This document shows, one piece after another, positions 1-7,327 of a DNA stretch of 64,000 bases. Location of the stretch: the NCBI RefSeq assembly GCF_008830225.1, contig NZ_WAIE01000001.1, positions 1,256,838-1,320,837 of the forward strand, read 5' to 3'. Each line of letters opens with the position of its first letter. Position 1 is the stretch's first letter. Below the pieces are notes generated by a model. It ran no database searches, was not told the origin of the DNA, and was given only the letters and a program-made list of their open reading frames with translations. Both the position numbers and the translations under genes were made by a program. The DNA is from Pseudodesulfovibrio senegalensis (GTDB taxonomy: Bacteria; Desulfobacterota; Desulfovibrionia; Desulfovibrionales; Desulfovibrionaceae).

Positions 1-459
1 AAAGGTGCCGGTGGTCAAAAGCACGGCCCGGGAAGCGAACTCCTCACCCAAGAGAGTGCGGATGCCGCAGGCCCTTCCGTTTTCGGTCAGAATTTCCCGA
101 GCCGTATCCTGCCGAACCCATAACGACGGCTGGCGAAAAATATCATGCTGCACTATGCGCAGGTATTCGGACCTGTCAATCTGGGCACGGCTGGCCCGCA
201 CCGCAGGCCCCTTGCGCGTATTCAGTATCCTGAACTGGATACCCGCGGCATCGGCCCACAGGCCCATCATGCCACCCATGGCATCAATTTCGCGGACCAT
301 ATGCCCCTTGGCAAGCCCGCCAATGGCCGGATTGCAGGACAACTGGCCGATGTGGTCCACATTGATGGTCAGCAACAGGGTATCCATCCCCATGCGTGCG
401 GCAGCCATGGCGGCTTCACAGCCCGCATGGCCCGCGCCGACCACGATCAGGTCAAACAT
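1..459 (-). CDS. mnmG: MnmG (GidA) tRNA uridine-modification FAD enzyme, N-terminal part
   Basis: This is the amino-terminal 153 codons; the rest lies beyond the left edge. The protein opens with an FAD-binding Rossmann motif (FDLIVVGAGHAGCEAA) and continues with the GQLSCNPAIGGLAKG segment, both signatures of MnmG. With MnmE, this enzyme places a carboxymethylaminomethyl group on U34 of several tRNAs in the cytoplasm. I take the ATG at 459, which gives the usual start just before the Rossmann fold. An in-frame ATG at 486, two bases after the stop of the upstream peptidase gene, would add nine residues. Neither start has a strong ribosome-binding site. The gene follows the M20 peptidase on the same strand and is probably co-transcribed with it. 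Confidence 0.93.
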   Translation of the reverse strand, partial: MFDLIVVGAGHAGCEAAMAAARMGMDTLLLTINVDHIGQLSCNPAIGGLAKGHMVREIDAMGGMMGLWADAAGIQFRILNTRKGPAVRASRAQIDRSEYLRIVQHDIFRQPSLWVRQDTAREILTENGRACGIRTLLGEEFASRAVLLTTGTF

Positions 460-488
460 CTCTGGAAAAGGGGCTTTTTTCTGCATGA

Positions 489-1718
489 TCACGATTTCCC
501 GGCCATGAGCGCATGGGCCATGACCTTGGCGTCCCCGATGGTTGCAGCAATGGAAGCCCATTCATTGGGCTGGTGAGCCTGATGGCTCAGGGTTGCCCAG
601 ACAACAGCATGCAAACCCTTACGGCGCACCCCGGCAGCGACCGTGCCGCCGCCTACGCCTGCCACTCGGGCTTTTTTTCCGTATATAGCCAAAACGGCTT
701 TGCTGATTCGCTCCACAATTTCGGCATCCGCAGGAGTCGGAGGAGCAGCCTGTTCTGCCATGACGGCATCACAGGAAACCGTAACCCCATATCGTTTTTC
801 AATTTCGCGGCAGTGAATCCCGATTTCCTTTTGCACCGATTCAAGAGGATATTGGGGCAAAACACGGGCATCAAGATAAAAGACATCCCGCCCCGGCAAC
901 GTGTTGACGTTTTCCACGTTGGCTTCCTTTTTGGTGGGAGCAAACGTTGATACCGGCGGAGAAAACAGTTCGTCGCGATCGTCAAAAACATCATTCAAAG
1001 CCTGTAAACGCAGAATCAGGTCGGAACAGGCGACCAATGAGTTGTTTCCTTGATCAGGGGTAGAAGCGTGGCATTGTTCACCTTCAACCGCAAAACGGAA
1101 CCAAAACGCGCTTTTTTCCGCCACCTCAATGACTTCGGACGAGGCATCACCAAAGTCGGGAACGAGAAAAAGGTCTTCTGCGCCAAACAGTTCAAAATGA
1201 TTTTCCAACAGGTAATCAAGACCGAAGGCGTTGCCAGTCTCCTCGTCTGCGACAAACATCAGGCCAAGATTAATCGGAGGAGTTATGCCGTTATCCAGTA
1301 ACCCTTTGGCAAGACAAAGCGAAGAAACCATGCCCTGATGGTTGTCTTCAACCCCGCGTCCGATAATACGGTCGCCATCGCGAACAAGCTCATACGGATC
1401 GGAATTCCATAACGACAGATCCCCTGGAGGGACCACATCAATGTGCGCAATGATCCACATGGTTCTGGAGGTGTCATGACCGGGAATACGGACCACAAGA
1501 TTGGGGCGGACTCCGTCGGAAACGCTCGGATCAGGGGCATCGTATCGGGCAACGTCTTCGATTCCCAGTTCAGCGAGAATCCCCAAAAGACGCTTTGCCT
1601 TGGCCACTTCTCCGTCGCCGTCATTCATCGGCCCCACGGCCGGAATGGCCACAAGTTCACGCTGTGTATCAACGACAAATTCTTTCATGGAGTCGATGGA
1701 ACTGAACAAATCCTGCAT
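489..1718 (-). CDS. M20 family metallo-peptidase/deacylase
   Basis: A 409-residue cytoplasmic zinc hydrolase of the M20 (ArgE/DapE/ACY1) family. Visible metal and catalytic motifs in order are AHIDVVPPGD, GRGVEDNHQG, the ADEETGNA catalytic Glu pair, VPDFGD, and a late His in SHQAHQPNEW. The substrate cannot be read from sequence; a dipeptide or N-acyl amino acid is likely for the family. The ATG at 1718 is preceded by GGAG at good spacing; longer in-frame starts upstream run into the preceding terminator hairpin and are less likely. It lies downstream of the PxxKW gene, separated by a terminator, and upstream of mnmG. Confidence 0.85.
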   Translation of the reverse strand: MQDLFSSIDSMKEFVVDTQRELVAIPAVGPMNDGDGEVAKAKRLLGILAELGIEDVARYDAPDPSVSDGVRPNLVVRIPGHDTSRTMWIIAHIDVVPPGDLSLWNSDPYELVRDGDRIIGRGVEDNHQGMVSSLCLAKGLLDNGITPPINLGLMFVADEETGNAFGLDYLLENHFELFGAEDLFLVPDFGDASSEVIEVAEKSAFWFRFAVEGEQCHASTPDQGNNSLVACSDLILRLQALNDVFDDRDELFSPPVSTFAPTKKEANVENVNTLPGRDVFYLDARVLPQYPLESVQKEIGIHCREIEKRYGVTVSCDAVMAEQAAPPTPADAEIVERISKAVLAIYGKKARVAGVGGGTVAAGVRRKGLHAVVWATLSHQAHQPNEWASIAATIGDAKVMAHALMAGKS

Positions 1719-1730
1719 GAAATTCTCCGA

Positions 1731-1766
1731 AAAGCAAAAGGCGCACGGCCCGAGGGGACGTGCGCC
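1731..1766 (-). terminator. Intrinsic terminator after the PxxKW gene
   Basis: Read on the minus strand, GGCGCACG (1766-1759) pairs with CGTGCGCC (1747-1740) across an 11-base loop and is followed by TTTTGCTTTT. It sits between the PxxKW gene and the M20 peptidase. Confidence 0.6.
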
Positions 1767-1822
1767 GTTAGAGTCGCGCAAACCGGGCAGGGGTTCAACC
1801 CTGCACGCACGAATCGAGGAAC

Positions 1823-2107
1823 CTAGCGACCGCGAGCGGCACGCTTGGATGCCTTGAGCGGGTTGACCTTGGTTTTGCCTTCACTGTCGACGCTGGCGCG
1901 GACATGGGTGGCAAAGTTGCAAACGCCGTGAGCCCACTTGCGTTCGGGCTGGGCGTAGGTCGGGCAGTATTTGCCTTCTTCAACGGCCACGATACGTTCG
2001 CAACCTTCACACTTCTCTACAATGGGTTCCATGATGACGCCCTTGTAGGAAAGTCCTGCGTCGGTCATGACAGCGCCGTCAAGTGCGGCAATTTTTCTTT
2101 TAGCCAT
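1823..2107 (-). CDS. PxxKW family cysteine-rich protein
   Basis: A 94-residue small basic protein. It contains CEGCERIV and a CPTYAQPERKW motif plus another Cys (GVCNF), the pattern of the PxxKW cysteine-rich family found in Desulfovibrio and relatives. Four Cys could bind a metal or form a cluster; the function is unknown. The basic C-terminus (KASKRAARGR) hints at nucleic-acid or ribosome contact, which is inference. The start at 2107 has a strong AAGGAGG site. It has its own candidate promoter (2191-2218) and terminator (1731-1766), so it is probably a single-gene unit. Confidence 0.75.
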   Translation of the reverse strand: MAKRKIAALDGAVMTDAGLSYKGVIMEPIVEKCEGCERIVAVEEGKYCPTYAQPERKWAHGVCNFATHVRASVDSEGKTKVNPLKASKRAARGR

Positions 2108-2190
2108 GGTCAGATTCCTCCTTAAAAAAATAAAGCCTCGCGACAAAACGCGCGACGATTGATTATCTCATTTGCGTCAAAGCAGAACCG

Positions 2191-2218
2191 AATATGCTCA
2201 GAACCCGATGATTGTCAA
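2191..2218 (-). promoter_or_regulatory. Candidate sigma-70 promoter for the PxxKW gene
   Basis: On the minus strand a perfect TTGACA (2218-2213) is followed after 16 bases by CATATT (2196-2191). It lies about 85 bases upstream of the start codon at 2107 and just beyond the stop of mtaD. Confidence 0.45.
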
Positions 2219-2237
2219 GGGAGAGAAGGGCTTTTTT

Positions 2238-3566
2238 TTATGATATGCGCTCCCGAACCCACTTTACGACCTCGTTCATGCGCACTTGCAATGACGCCAT
2301 GTCGATTCCGGAATACTCTCCATCACGATATACCACATGACCTGCAACCATGGTCATGGCCACCTCATGTCCGGAGGCCGCGTACACGGTTTGTGAAATC
2401 GGATTATGCATGGGCATCAGATTCGGACTCTCGGTGTCCAAGGCTATCATATCGGCAGAAGCCCCCGGCACCAGCATGCCCAAGCCCTCCCAATGAATGC
2501 ATTGCGCGGACCCGCGTGTAGCCATATCAAGGGCATTCTGGGCTTTTACGGCCGCAGCGTCGTGAGCCTGGACCTTGCCGACCAGGGCCGCCATGCGCAT
2601 GTCCGCAAACATATTCAACTGATTGTTGCTTGCCGCCCCATCTGTACCCAAACCGACATTGACTCCGGCATCGAGCATTGCCTGAACAGGTGCAATCCCG
2701 GAATCGAGTTTATGATTGGAGGCAGGGTTATGCACCACATTGACGCACCGCTCGGACAACAATTCGATCTCTTCGGGCAATACGTCCACGCAATGTGCCA
2801 ACGTCACCCGATCATTCAGGAGGCCGAGAGATTCCAGAATGGCCAAGGGCCGCATGCCATACAATTCAATGCACTGAGCGGTTTCTGCCGGGGATTCCGC
2901 GCAATGAATCTGCCATGGGATATCAAGCTTGCAGGCCAACTCATAACTTTCGGAAAGCAATTCAGGTGAAACCGTATAAATAGCATGCGGTGTCACAACG
3001 TTACGAACAAATGGACTTTGGGAAAAACGGCGCTCGTGAGATTCGATGGTTTGCCAGCAATCTTCTGCTGTCGCAAAAAAAGGTGAGGGGAATGCAAAAA
3101 AGCCCTCACCCAACACGACCCGAAGACCTGCGCTTTCTGCCACTTCGCCCAGCACATCCTCATGAAAATACCCATCCATGAAAGCAGTTGTGCCTGTCCG
3201 CATCATTTCAGCACAAGCCAACTCCGCTCCGATTGCAACCATCTCACGAGTCAACCCGGATTCTATGGGCCAAATGTATTTTTCAAGCCACTGCATGAGC
3301 GGCAGGTCATCCGCCACCCCCCGCAACAGGCTCATGGGCGCATGGCAGTGCGCATTGACAAGCCCGGGCATGAGCATCTTTTTACCAAGGTCAATATCAC
3401 TTCGGGGGATGAACTTTTCCTTCATTTCATGGGCTTTCCCCACGGAAATGATGATGCCCTGATCCACGGCCACCGCCCCATCGGCAATAACGGTCCTGGA
3501 ATCGTCCTGCGTAATCACCAGTCCGGCCCGCACCATGCAATCACACGTCTGCATTCGATCAGTCAT
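2238..3566 (-). CDS. mtaD: 5-methylthioadenosine/S-adenosylhomocysteine deaminase (MtaD)
   Basis: A 442-residue amidohydrolase of the cytosine deaminase-like superfamily. Metal ligands are visible as NAHCHAPMSLLRG (HxH) near residue 70, HCAES, AHCVD and GTDGAASNN, all typical of MtaD/SAH deaminases. It converts S-adenosylhomocysteine, methylthioadenosine or related nucleosides to inosine derivatives in the cytoplasm. Its ATG overlaps the end of mtnP by 8 bases, so the two are translationally coupled. The neighbourhood (apt, mtnP) supports a role in recycling the by-products of S-adenosylmethionine use. Exact substrate preference is not determined by sequence. Confidence 0.87.
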   Translation of the reverse strand: MTDRMQTCDCMVRAGLVITQDDSRTVIADGAVAVDQGIIISVGKAHEMKEKFIPRSDIDLGKKMLMPGLVNAHCHAPMSLLRGVADDLPLMQWLEKYIWPIESGLTREMVAIGAELACAEMMRTGTTAFMDGYFHEDVLGEVAESAGLRVVLGEGFFAFPSPFFATAEDCWQTIESHERRFSQSPFVRNVVTPHAIYTVSPELLSESYELACKLDIPWQIHCAESPAETAQCIELYGMRPLAILESLGLLNDRVTLAHCVDVLPEEIELLSERCVNVVHNPASNHKLDSGIAPVQAMLDAGVNVGLGTDGAASNNQLNMFADMRMAALVGKVQAHDAAAVKAQNALDMATRGSAQCIHWEGLGMLVPGASADMIALDTESPNLMPMHNPISQTVYAASGHEVAMTMVAGHVVYRDGEYSGIDMASLQVRMNEVVKWVRERIS

Positions 3567-4320
3567 TGCAACCCTGCTCCAGACCCTTGATGGCTGTAAT
3601 CAGGACTTTGGTAACCTTTTCCACGTTGCCACCAAACACCTCGAGAATTTCCTCCCACGTCACCGGGGGCTCATCAGTCTTCCAACAGTCATAATCCGTC
3701 GACATGGCAACCGCAGCGTAGGGCAGGCCGATTTCGTTGGCCAATATGCACTCCGGGGCCACACTCATATTGATGACGTCCGCTCCCCATTGCCGAAACA
3801 TGTTCGACTCCGCACGCGTGGAAAACCGGGGGCCTTCGATGGTAATCACGGTACCTCTGGCGTGGTGCTCGACTCCGCATTCGGCGCAGGACCGGAGAAG
3901 AACCTCTCTGAGCGAATCGTCAAAAGGTTCGGCCATGGGTGTGTGTACGGCACCGTGCGGCTCGAACTCATCATGAAAGGTGATGCTTCTATGCCGGGTA
4001 AAATCTATAAACTGATCAAGAATGACGAGATGGCCGCGTGCTATTCTTCTGCGCAGTGAACCGCATGCCGTGGTTGCCAGAATACAGTCGCACCCGGCCT
4101 GCTTCAATGCCCAAATATTAGCCCGGTAGTTGACACGGGTCGGGGTGTGGGTGTGCTCAAGCCCGTGGCGGGCAATAAGCACCACGTCCCTGCCCGCAAT
4201 GACTCCGTTGCGCAGGCAGGAAGAGGGCGCACCGTAGGGCGTTTCCATTTCCGAGTCTGACGGGTTCTCCAGAATGTCCGGGTTATCCAGACCACTGCCA
4301 CCGATAATCCCTATTTTCAT
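3559..4320 (-). CDS. mtnP: S-methyl-5'-thioadenosine phosphorylase
   Basis: A 253-residue purine nucleoside phosphorylase of the MTAP family. It shows the phosphate-binding GGSGLD, RHG and HTPTRVNYRAN, TACGSL, PRFSTRAE, and NMSVAPE segments. The STDYDCW segment carries the two Asp residues that recognise the adenine 6-amino group in MTAP, which argues for methylthioadenosine rather than methylthioinosine as substrate. The enzyme releases adenine and methylthioribose-1-phosphate. I chose the ATG at 4320, six bases after AAGGCGG; an ATG two codons upstream overlaps that site. It lies 11 bases after apt, which can salvage the released adenine. Confidence 0.9.
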   Translation of the reverse strand: MKIGIIGGSGLDNPDILENPSDSEMETPYGAPSSCLRNGVIAGRDVVLIARHGLEHTHTPTRVNYRANIWALKQAGCDCILATTACGSLRRRIARGHLVILDQFIDFTRHRSITFHDEFEPHGAVHTPMAEPFDDSLREVLLRSCAECGVEHHARGTVITIEGPRFSTRAESNMFRQWGADVINMSVAPECILANEIGLPYAAVAMSTDYDCWKTDEPPVTWEEILEVFGGNVEKVTKVLITAIKGLEQGCND

Positions 4321-4331
4321 GACCATCCGCC

Positions 4332-4844
4332 TTACAGTTCAACAAGAAAACAATGTTCATGGTCTTTGATCTTTTCCGAACCGTTTAAAAAGCCCAGTTG
4401 AACCACAAATCCAATGCCGACGATATCGCCACCCGACTGTTTGACAAGCTTGAGCATTCCTTCGGCCGTGCCTCCCGTGGCAAGCAAATCGTCTATGACC
4501 AACACTTTTTCGCCTTGCTCAACGGCATCTTCGTGCATGCACAACGTGTCGGTGCCGTACTCAAGGTCATAGGTCACGCAGTTGGTCCTGTAGGGCAGTT
4601 TGCCGGGTTTGCGGACCGGAACGAACCCGATGCCGAGCTTGTACGCCAGCGGAGCACCGAATATGAATCCCCGTGCTTCTGCAGCAACCACCTTGGTGGC
4701 GCCGCTGTCCTTGAATTTTTCGGCAAGGCAATCGATGGTATGGCGAAAGGCGTCCGGGTCGGACAGCATGGGCGTTATGTCGAAAAAGACGATTCCCTCT
4801 TTCGGGTAGTCGGGAATGTCTCTGATGTGATCCCTCAAATCCAT
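4332..4844 (-). CDS. apt: Adenine phosphoribosyltransferase
   Basis: A 170-residue type I phosphoribosyltransferase. The PRPP loop VLVIDDLLATGGTAEGM and the flexible-loop region (AEARGFIFGAPLA, RKPGKLPY) are diagnostic. It makes AMP from adenine and PRPP in the cytoplasm. The ATG at 4844 follows GAGGAG at proper spacing and gives the usual family length; a longer upstream reading would run into the rsmA promoter region. It is the first gene of apt-mtnP-mtaD and is divergent from rsmA. Confidence 0.94.
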   Translation of the reverse strand: MDLRDHIRDIPDYPKEGIVFFDITPMLSDPDAFRHTIDCLAEKFKDSGATKVVAAEARGFIFGAPLAYKLGIGFVPVRKPGKLPYRTNCVTYDLEYGTDTLCMHEDAVEQGEKVLVIDDLLATGGTAEGMLKLVKQSGGDIVGIGFVVQLGFLNGSEKIKDHEHCFLVEL

Positions 4845-4981
4845 CTGAAAAAGCTCCTCTTTATTGTTGAACCGGAAGAACTCAAATACGGCCAGCGAGC
4901 AACTGCTGTCAATGCGGGTTGCCGGACGATTCCTCATCATATACACAGGGCAAACCCAACTATTCACGAAAAGGGATCACG

Positions 4982-5764
4982 ATGCAGCAATCAAGACGGC
5001 ACAGGGCAAAAAAGAGCTTGGGCCAGAACTTTCTCGTTGATCGCAATATTTGCGGCAAAATAGTTTCCAGACTCGACATCAAGCCAGGAGACACGGTCCT
5101 TGAAATCGGTCCGGGGCAGGGGGCCCTGACCTCGCTATTGCTTGAAAGCGAAGCGAAAAAGGTTATCGCACTCGAAAAGGACAATGAACTGGCTCAAGAT
5201 TTGACCCATCGCTGGCCCGATCTGGAATTGCACGCCACGGATGCCCTGCAGTTCGACTGGGGAGCATTGGCCGATTCCGGCCCATGCAAGATCATAGGCA
5301 ATCTTCCCTACAATATAGCGTCCAAATTGATCTGGGATATTGTCAGCACGCCGCAGAGCTACACCAAGGCAGTATTCATGGTGCAGCATGAGGTTGCCTT
5401 GCGTCTCACGGCAGATCCGTCGAACAAACAGTATGGCGGACTCACTGTCTGGGTGAAAAATCATGCACAAACACGCTATGCCTTCAAGGTTCCGGCCTCT
5501 GTTTTTCGCCCCCAGCCCAAAGTGGACTCCGCAATTGTGGAATTTTTTCCTTTTGAGATCGACATGTTGCCGAAAAGTCCGCAACGACTGGATGGCTTGA
5601 TCAAAACCTGCTTTCAAAAACGACGCAAGCAACTCTACAACATACTGAAATCAAAGTGGAACAGCGACATAGAAGGGTGGTTCAACCAGTATGAAATTTC
5701 CCCGAAATCGAGGCCGGAAAATTTGACACCAGAGCAGTTTGAATCCCTCTCAAGGCTTATGTGA
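4982..5764 (+). CDS. rsmA: 16S rRNA adenine dimethyltransferase RsmA (KsgA)
   Basis: A 260-residue SAM-dependent methyltransferase. The N-terminal KKSLGQNFLVD, the SAM motif VLEIGPGQGALT and the catalytic NLPYNIAS motif are all present. It dimethylates A1518 and A1519 of 16S rRNA late in 30S assembly. The ATG at 4982 follows AGGGATCACG. The C-terminal helical domain (FQKRRKQLYNIL) is typical. It is a single gene ahead of HU and divergent from apt. Confidence 0.95.
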   Translation: MQQSRRHRAKKSLGQNFLVDRNICGKIVSRLDIKPGDTVLEIGPGQGALTSLLLESEAKKVIALEKDNELAQDLTHRWPDLELHATDALQFDWGALADSGPCKIIGNLPYNIASKLIWDIVSTPQSYTKAVFMVQHEVALRLTADPSNKQYGGLTVWVKNHAQTRYAFKVPASVFRPQPKVDSAIVEFFPFEIDMLPKSPQRLDGLIKTCFQKRRKQLYNILKSKWNSDIEGWFNQYEISPKSRPENLTPEQFESLSRLM

Positions 5765-5798
5765 TGCGGATTTTCTTCAAAAAGGATCGGCTCAGCTA

Positions 5799-5827
5799 TT
5801 GACTTGTTCATGAAAATTTTGTTTTAC
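5799..5827 (+). promoter_or_regulatory. Candidate promoter for the HU gene
   Basis: TTGACT (5799-5804), a 17-base spacer and TTTTAC (5822-5827). It lies in the 248-base gap between rsmA and HU; the leader would be about 180 bases. A small imperfect stem (AAGAGT 5951-5956 with ACTCTT 5965-5970) sits in that leader. The -10 element is weak. Confidence 0.3.
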
Positions 5828-6012
5828 ATCGTGAAGAATCGAAACGGCGATACGTTTTGATTCGCGACGAAATAGGAGAGGTCGCAACAACTCTCCACCA
5901 GAATTCGTCGCTGTGATTGGCAAAAAAGGTATGTCGCTGGATTTGTTTTGAAGAGTAGCGGCAGACTCTTTTCATAGCGTAAGTGCAAACCATCTATGAG
6001 GAGGAAGGACTA

Positions 6013-6285
6013 ATGACTAAGGCTGATCTGGTTGTTAAGATCGCAGAAAAGGCTAACCTGACCAAGGCGAATGCCGAACGTGCCCTCAACGCTTTTCTTG
6101 AAACCGTTGAATCCACTCTGGTAAGCGACGGCAAGCTGACCCTGACCGGTTTCGGAACCTTCGCAGTTGAAGAACGCAAAGCTCGTGTTGGCCGCAACCC
6201 CCGCACTGGCGCCGAACTGAAGATTCCTGCCACCAAGGTTGTCAAGTTCCGTCCCGGCAAAATTCTGAAAGAAGCTGTCAAGTAA
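6013..6285 (+). CDS. HU-family DNA-binding protein
   Basis: A 90-residue histone-like protein. It starts with TKADLVVKIAEKANLTKANAE and carries the GRNPRTGAE beta-arm and the RPGKILKEAV C-terminus of the HU/IHF fold. It binds and bends DNA as a dimer. The ATG at 6013 follows a strong GAGGAGGAAGG site. Whether it is HU or an IHF-like paralogue cannot be settled here. A small membrane-protein gene follows 18 bases after the stop and shares the terminator at 6507-6539. Confidence 0.93.
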   Translation: MTKADLVVKIAEKANLTKANAERALNAFLETVESTLVSDGKLTLTGFGTFAVEERKARVGRNPRTGAELKIPATKVVKFRPGKILKEAVK

Positions 6286-6303
6286 AGCTCTGGAGGAATC
6301 GTT

Positions 6304-6480
6304 ATGCTCCACGGAGAAACTGTCCACAGTCCGCTTCCAATGGACCTTCCCTGGTGGATGCCCGATCACTTTGTATTCTTCGGCGTTCTGTATGCCGTTC
6401 TCGGCATCATAGGAATCGGCCTTGCGTACACTGTGGTCAAATCCTGGTGTGATGCAAAATGCGATCAGCCGGGCCATTAG
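6304..6480 (+). CDS. Small hypothetical single-span membrane protein (58 aa)
   Basis: A short ORF with a very good ribosome-binding site (GGAGGAATCGTT before the ATG). The protein has a polar N-terminus (MLHGETVHSPLPMDLPWWMP), one hydrophobic span of about 22 residues (FVFFGVLYAVLGIIGIGLAYTVV) and a short Cys-containing tail (SWCDAKCDQPGH). It lies 18 bases after HU and is followed at once by a strong terminator, so it is probably expressed with HU. The Cys-x3-Cys tail could bind metal or form a disulphide. I do not recognise a named family. Confidence 0.72.
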   Translation: MLHGETVHSPLPMDLPWWMPDHFVFFGVLYAVLGIIGIGLAYTVVKSWCDAKCDQPGH

Positions 6481-6506
6481 GCTTCATTAGCTTGTTTAAG
6501 CATTCA

Positions 6507-6539
6507 GGACCGTCACTCTGGTGGCGGTCCTTTTTTTTT
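6507..6539 (+). terminator. Intrinsic terminator of the HU unit
   Basis: GGACCGTCAC (6507-6516) pairs with GTGGCGGTCC (6521-6530) with one G-U pair and a 4-base loop, followed by nine T residues. Confidence 0.9.
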
Positions 6540-6612
6540 GATTAACGCCGACCTTTAGGAATTAATCCTTGCCTTTTTGAAAATTCAGGTGTAGTTGTCG
6601 TTGGTTCATATA

Positions 6613-6631
6613 GCCTGAGAGAGTCTCAGGC
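6613..6631 (+). promoter_or_regulatory. Perfect hairpin just upstream of the rpsU ribosome-binding site
   Basis: GCCTGAGA (6613-6620), loop GAG and TCTCAGGC (6624-6631) form an uninterrupted 8-bp stem. The AAAGGAGGTGA ribosome-binding site begins four bases later. There is no T-run, so this is not a terminator. It could be a translational operator or an mRNA-stability element for the macromolecular-synthesis operon. Confidence 0.6.
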
Positions 6632-6650
6632 GCAAAAGGAGGTGATTCCT

Positions 6651-6851
6651 TTGCCCGGTGTTTATCTTGATGATAGTGACAACTTCGACATCTCCCTGCG
6701 TCGTTTCAAGAAGCAGGTCGAGAAGGCCGGCATTTTGTCCGAGCTGAAGAAGCGTCAGCATTATGAAAAGCCCAGCGTGCAGCGCAAGAAAAAGAAAGCT
6801 GCTGCCAAAAAGCGCCTCGCCAAAAAGATGCGCAAAATGAATATGCGATAA
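6651..6851 (+). CDS. rpsU: 30S ribosomal protein bS21
   Basis: A 66-residue ribosomal protein starting (M)[20 protein letters not shown] and ending in a Lys/Arg-rich tail, typical of S21, which helps mRNA binding on the 30S subunit. I choose the TTG at 6651, eight bases after GGAGG; the GTG at 6642 overlaps the ribosome-binding site itself and is unlikely. It opens the rpsU-yqeY-mutS2-dnaG-rpoD operon. A perfect hairpin lies immediately upstream. Confidence 0.95.
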   Translation: MPGVYLDDSDNFDISLRRFKKQVEKAGILSELKKRQHYEKPSVQRKKKKAAAKKRLAKKMRKMNMR

Positions 6852-6852
6852 G

Positions 6853-7299
6853 ATGAATCTTACATCACGCATCGAAAAAGACTATATCGAGGCCTACAAG
6901 GCCAAGGATACGGTTAAAGTGGCCGTCTTGAGGCACCTCAAGACGGCCATCAAAAACCGCATGGTCGAAGTGCAGGCCGAACTGGGCGACGAAGACGTGG
7001 CTGACCTGATCGCCAAGCAGGTCAAGCAACGCCGCGACTCCTACGATCAGTATATCAAGGCCGGCCGCGAAGACCTTGCCGAGGTCGAATCCGCCGAAAT
7101 GGTTGCGCTTGAGGAATATATGCCCAAGCAGCTAACCGACGAAGAGCTTGAACAGGCCGTGAAGGACATGGTGGAACAGACCGGTGCTTCTGGCATGAAA
7201 GACATGGGCAATGTCATGAAGGCTCTTACAGGCGCGTACAAGGGACGGTACGACGGAGGCAAGGCAAGCGCGTTGGTCAAGGCGCTCCTGCTCTCCTGA
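6853..7299 (+). CDS. yqeY: GatB/YqeY domain protein
   Basis: A 148-residue protein of the YqeY family, related to the tail domain of the tRNA amidotransferase subunit GatB. It has the KAKDTVKVAVLRHLKTAIKN helix and the GMKDMGNVMKAL and GRYDGGKASALVKALL repeats typical of the family. It is thought to bind tRNA, but its role is unsettled. The ATG is one base after the rpsU stop, so translation is probably coupled. The rpsU-yqeY-dnaG-rpoD order is common in bacteria. Confidence 0.9.
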   Translation: MNLTSRIEKDYIEAYKAKDTVKVAVLRHLKTAIKNRMVEVQAELGDEDVADLIAKQVKQRRDSYDQYIKAGREDLAEVESAEMVALEEYMPKQLTDEELEQAVKDMVEQTGASGMKDMGNVMKALTGAYKGRYDGGKASALVKALLLS

Positions 7300-7327
7300 A
7301 TCTTCTACCCAAGCTCTGCGGGTTTCC

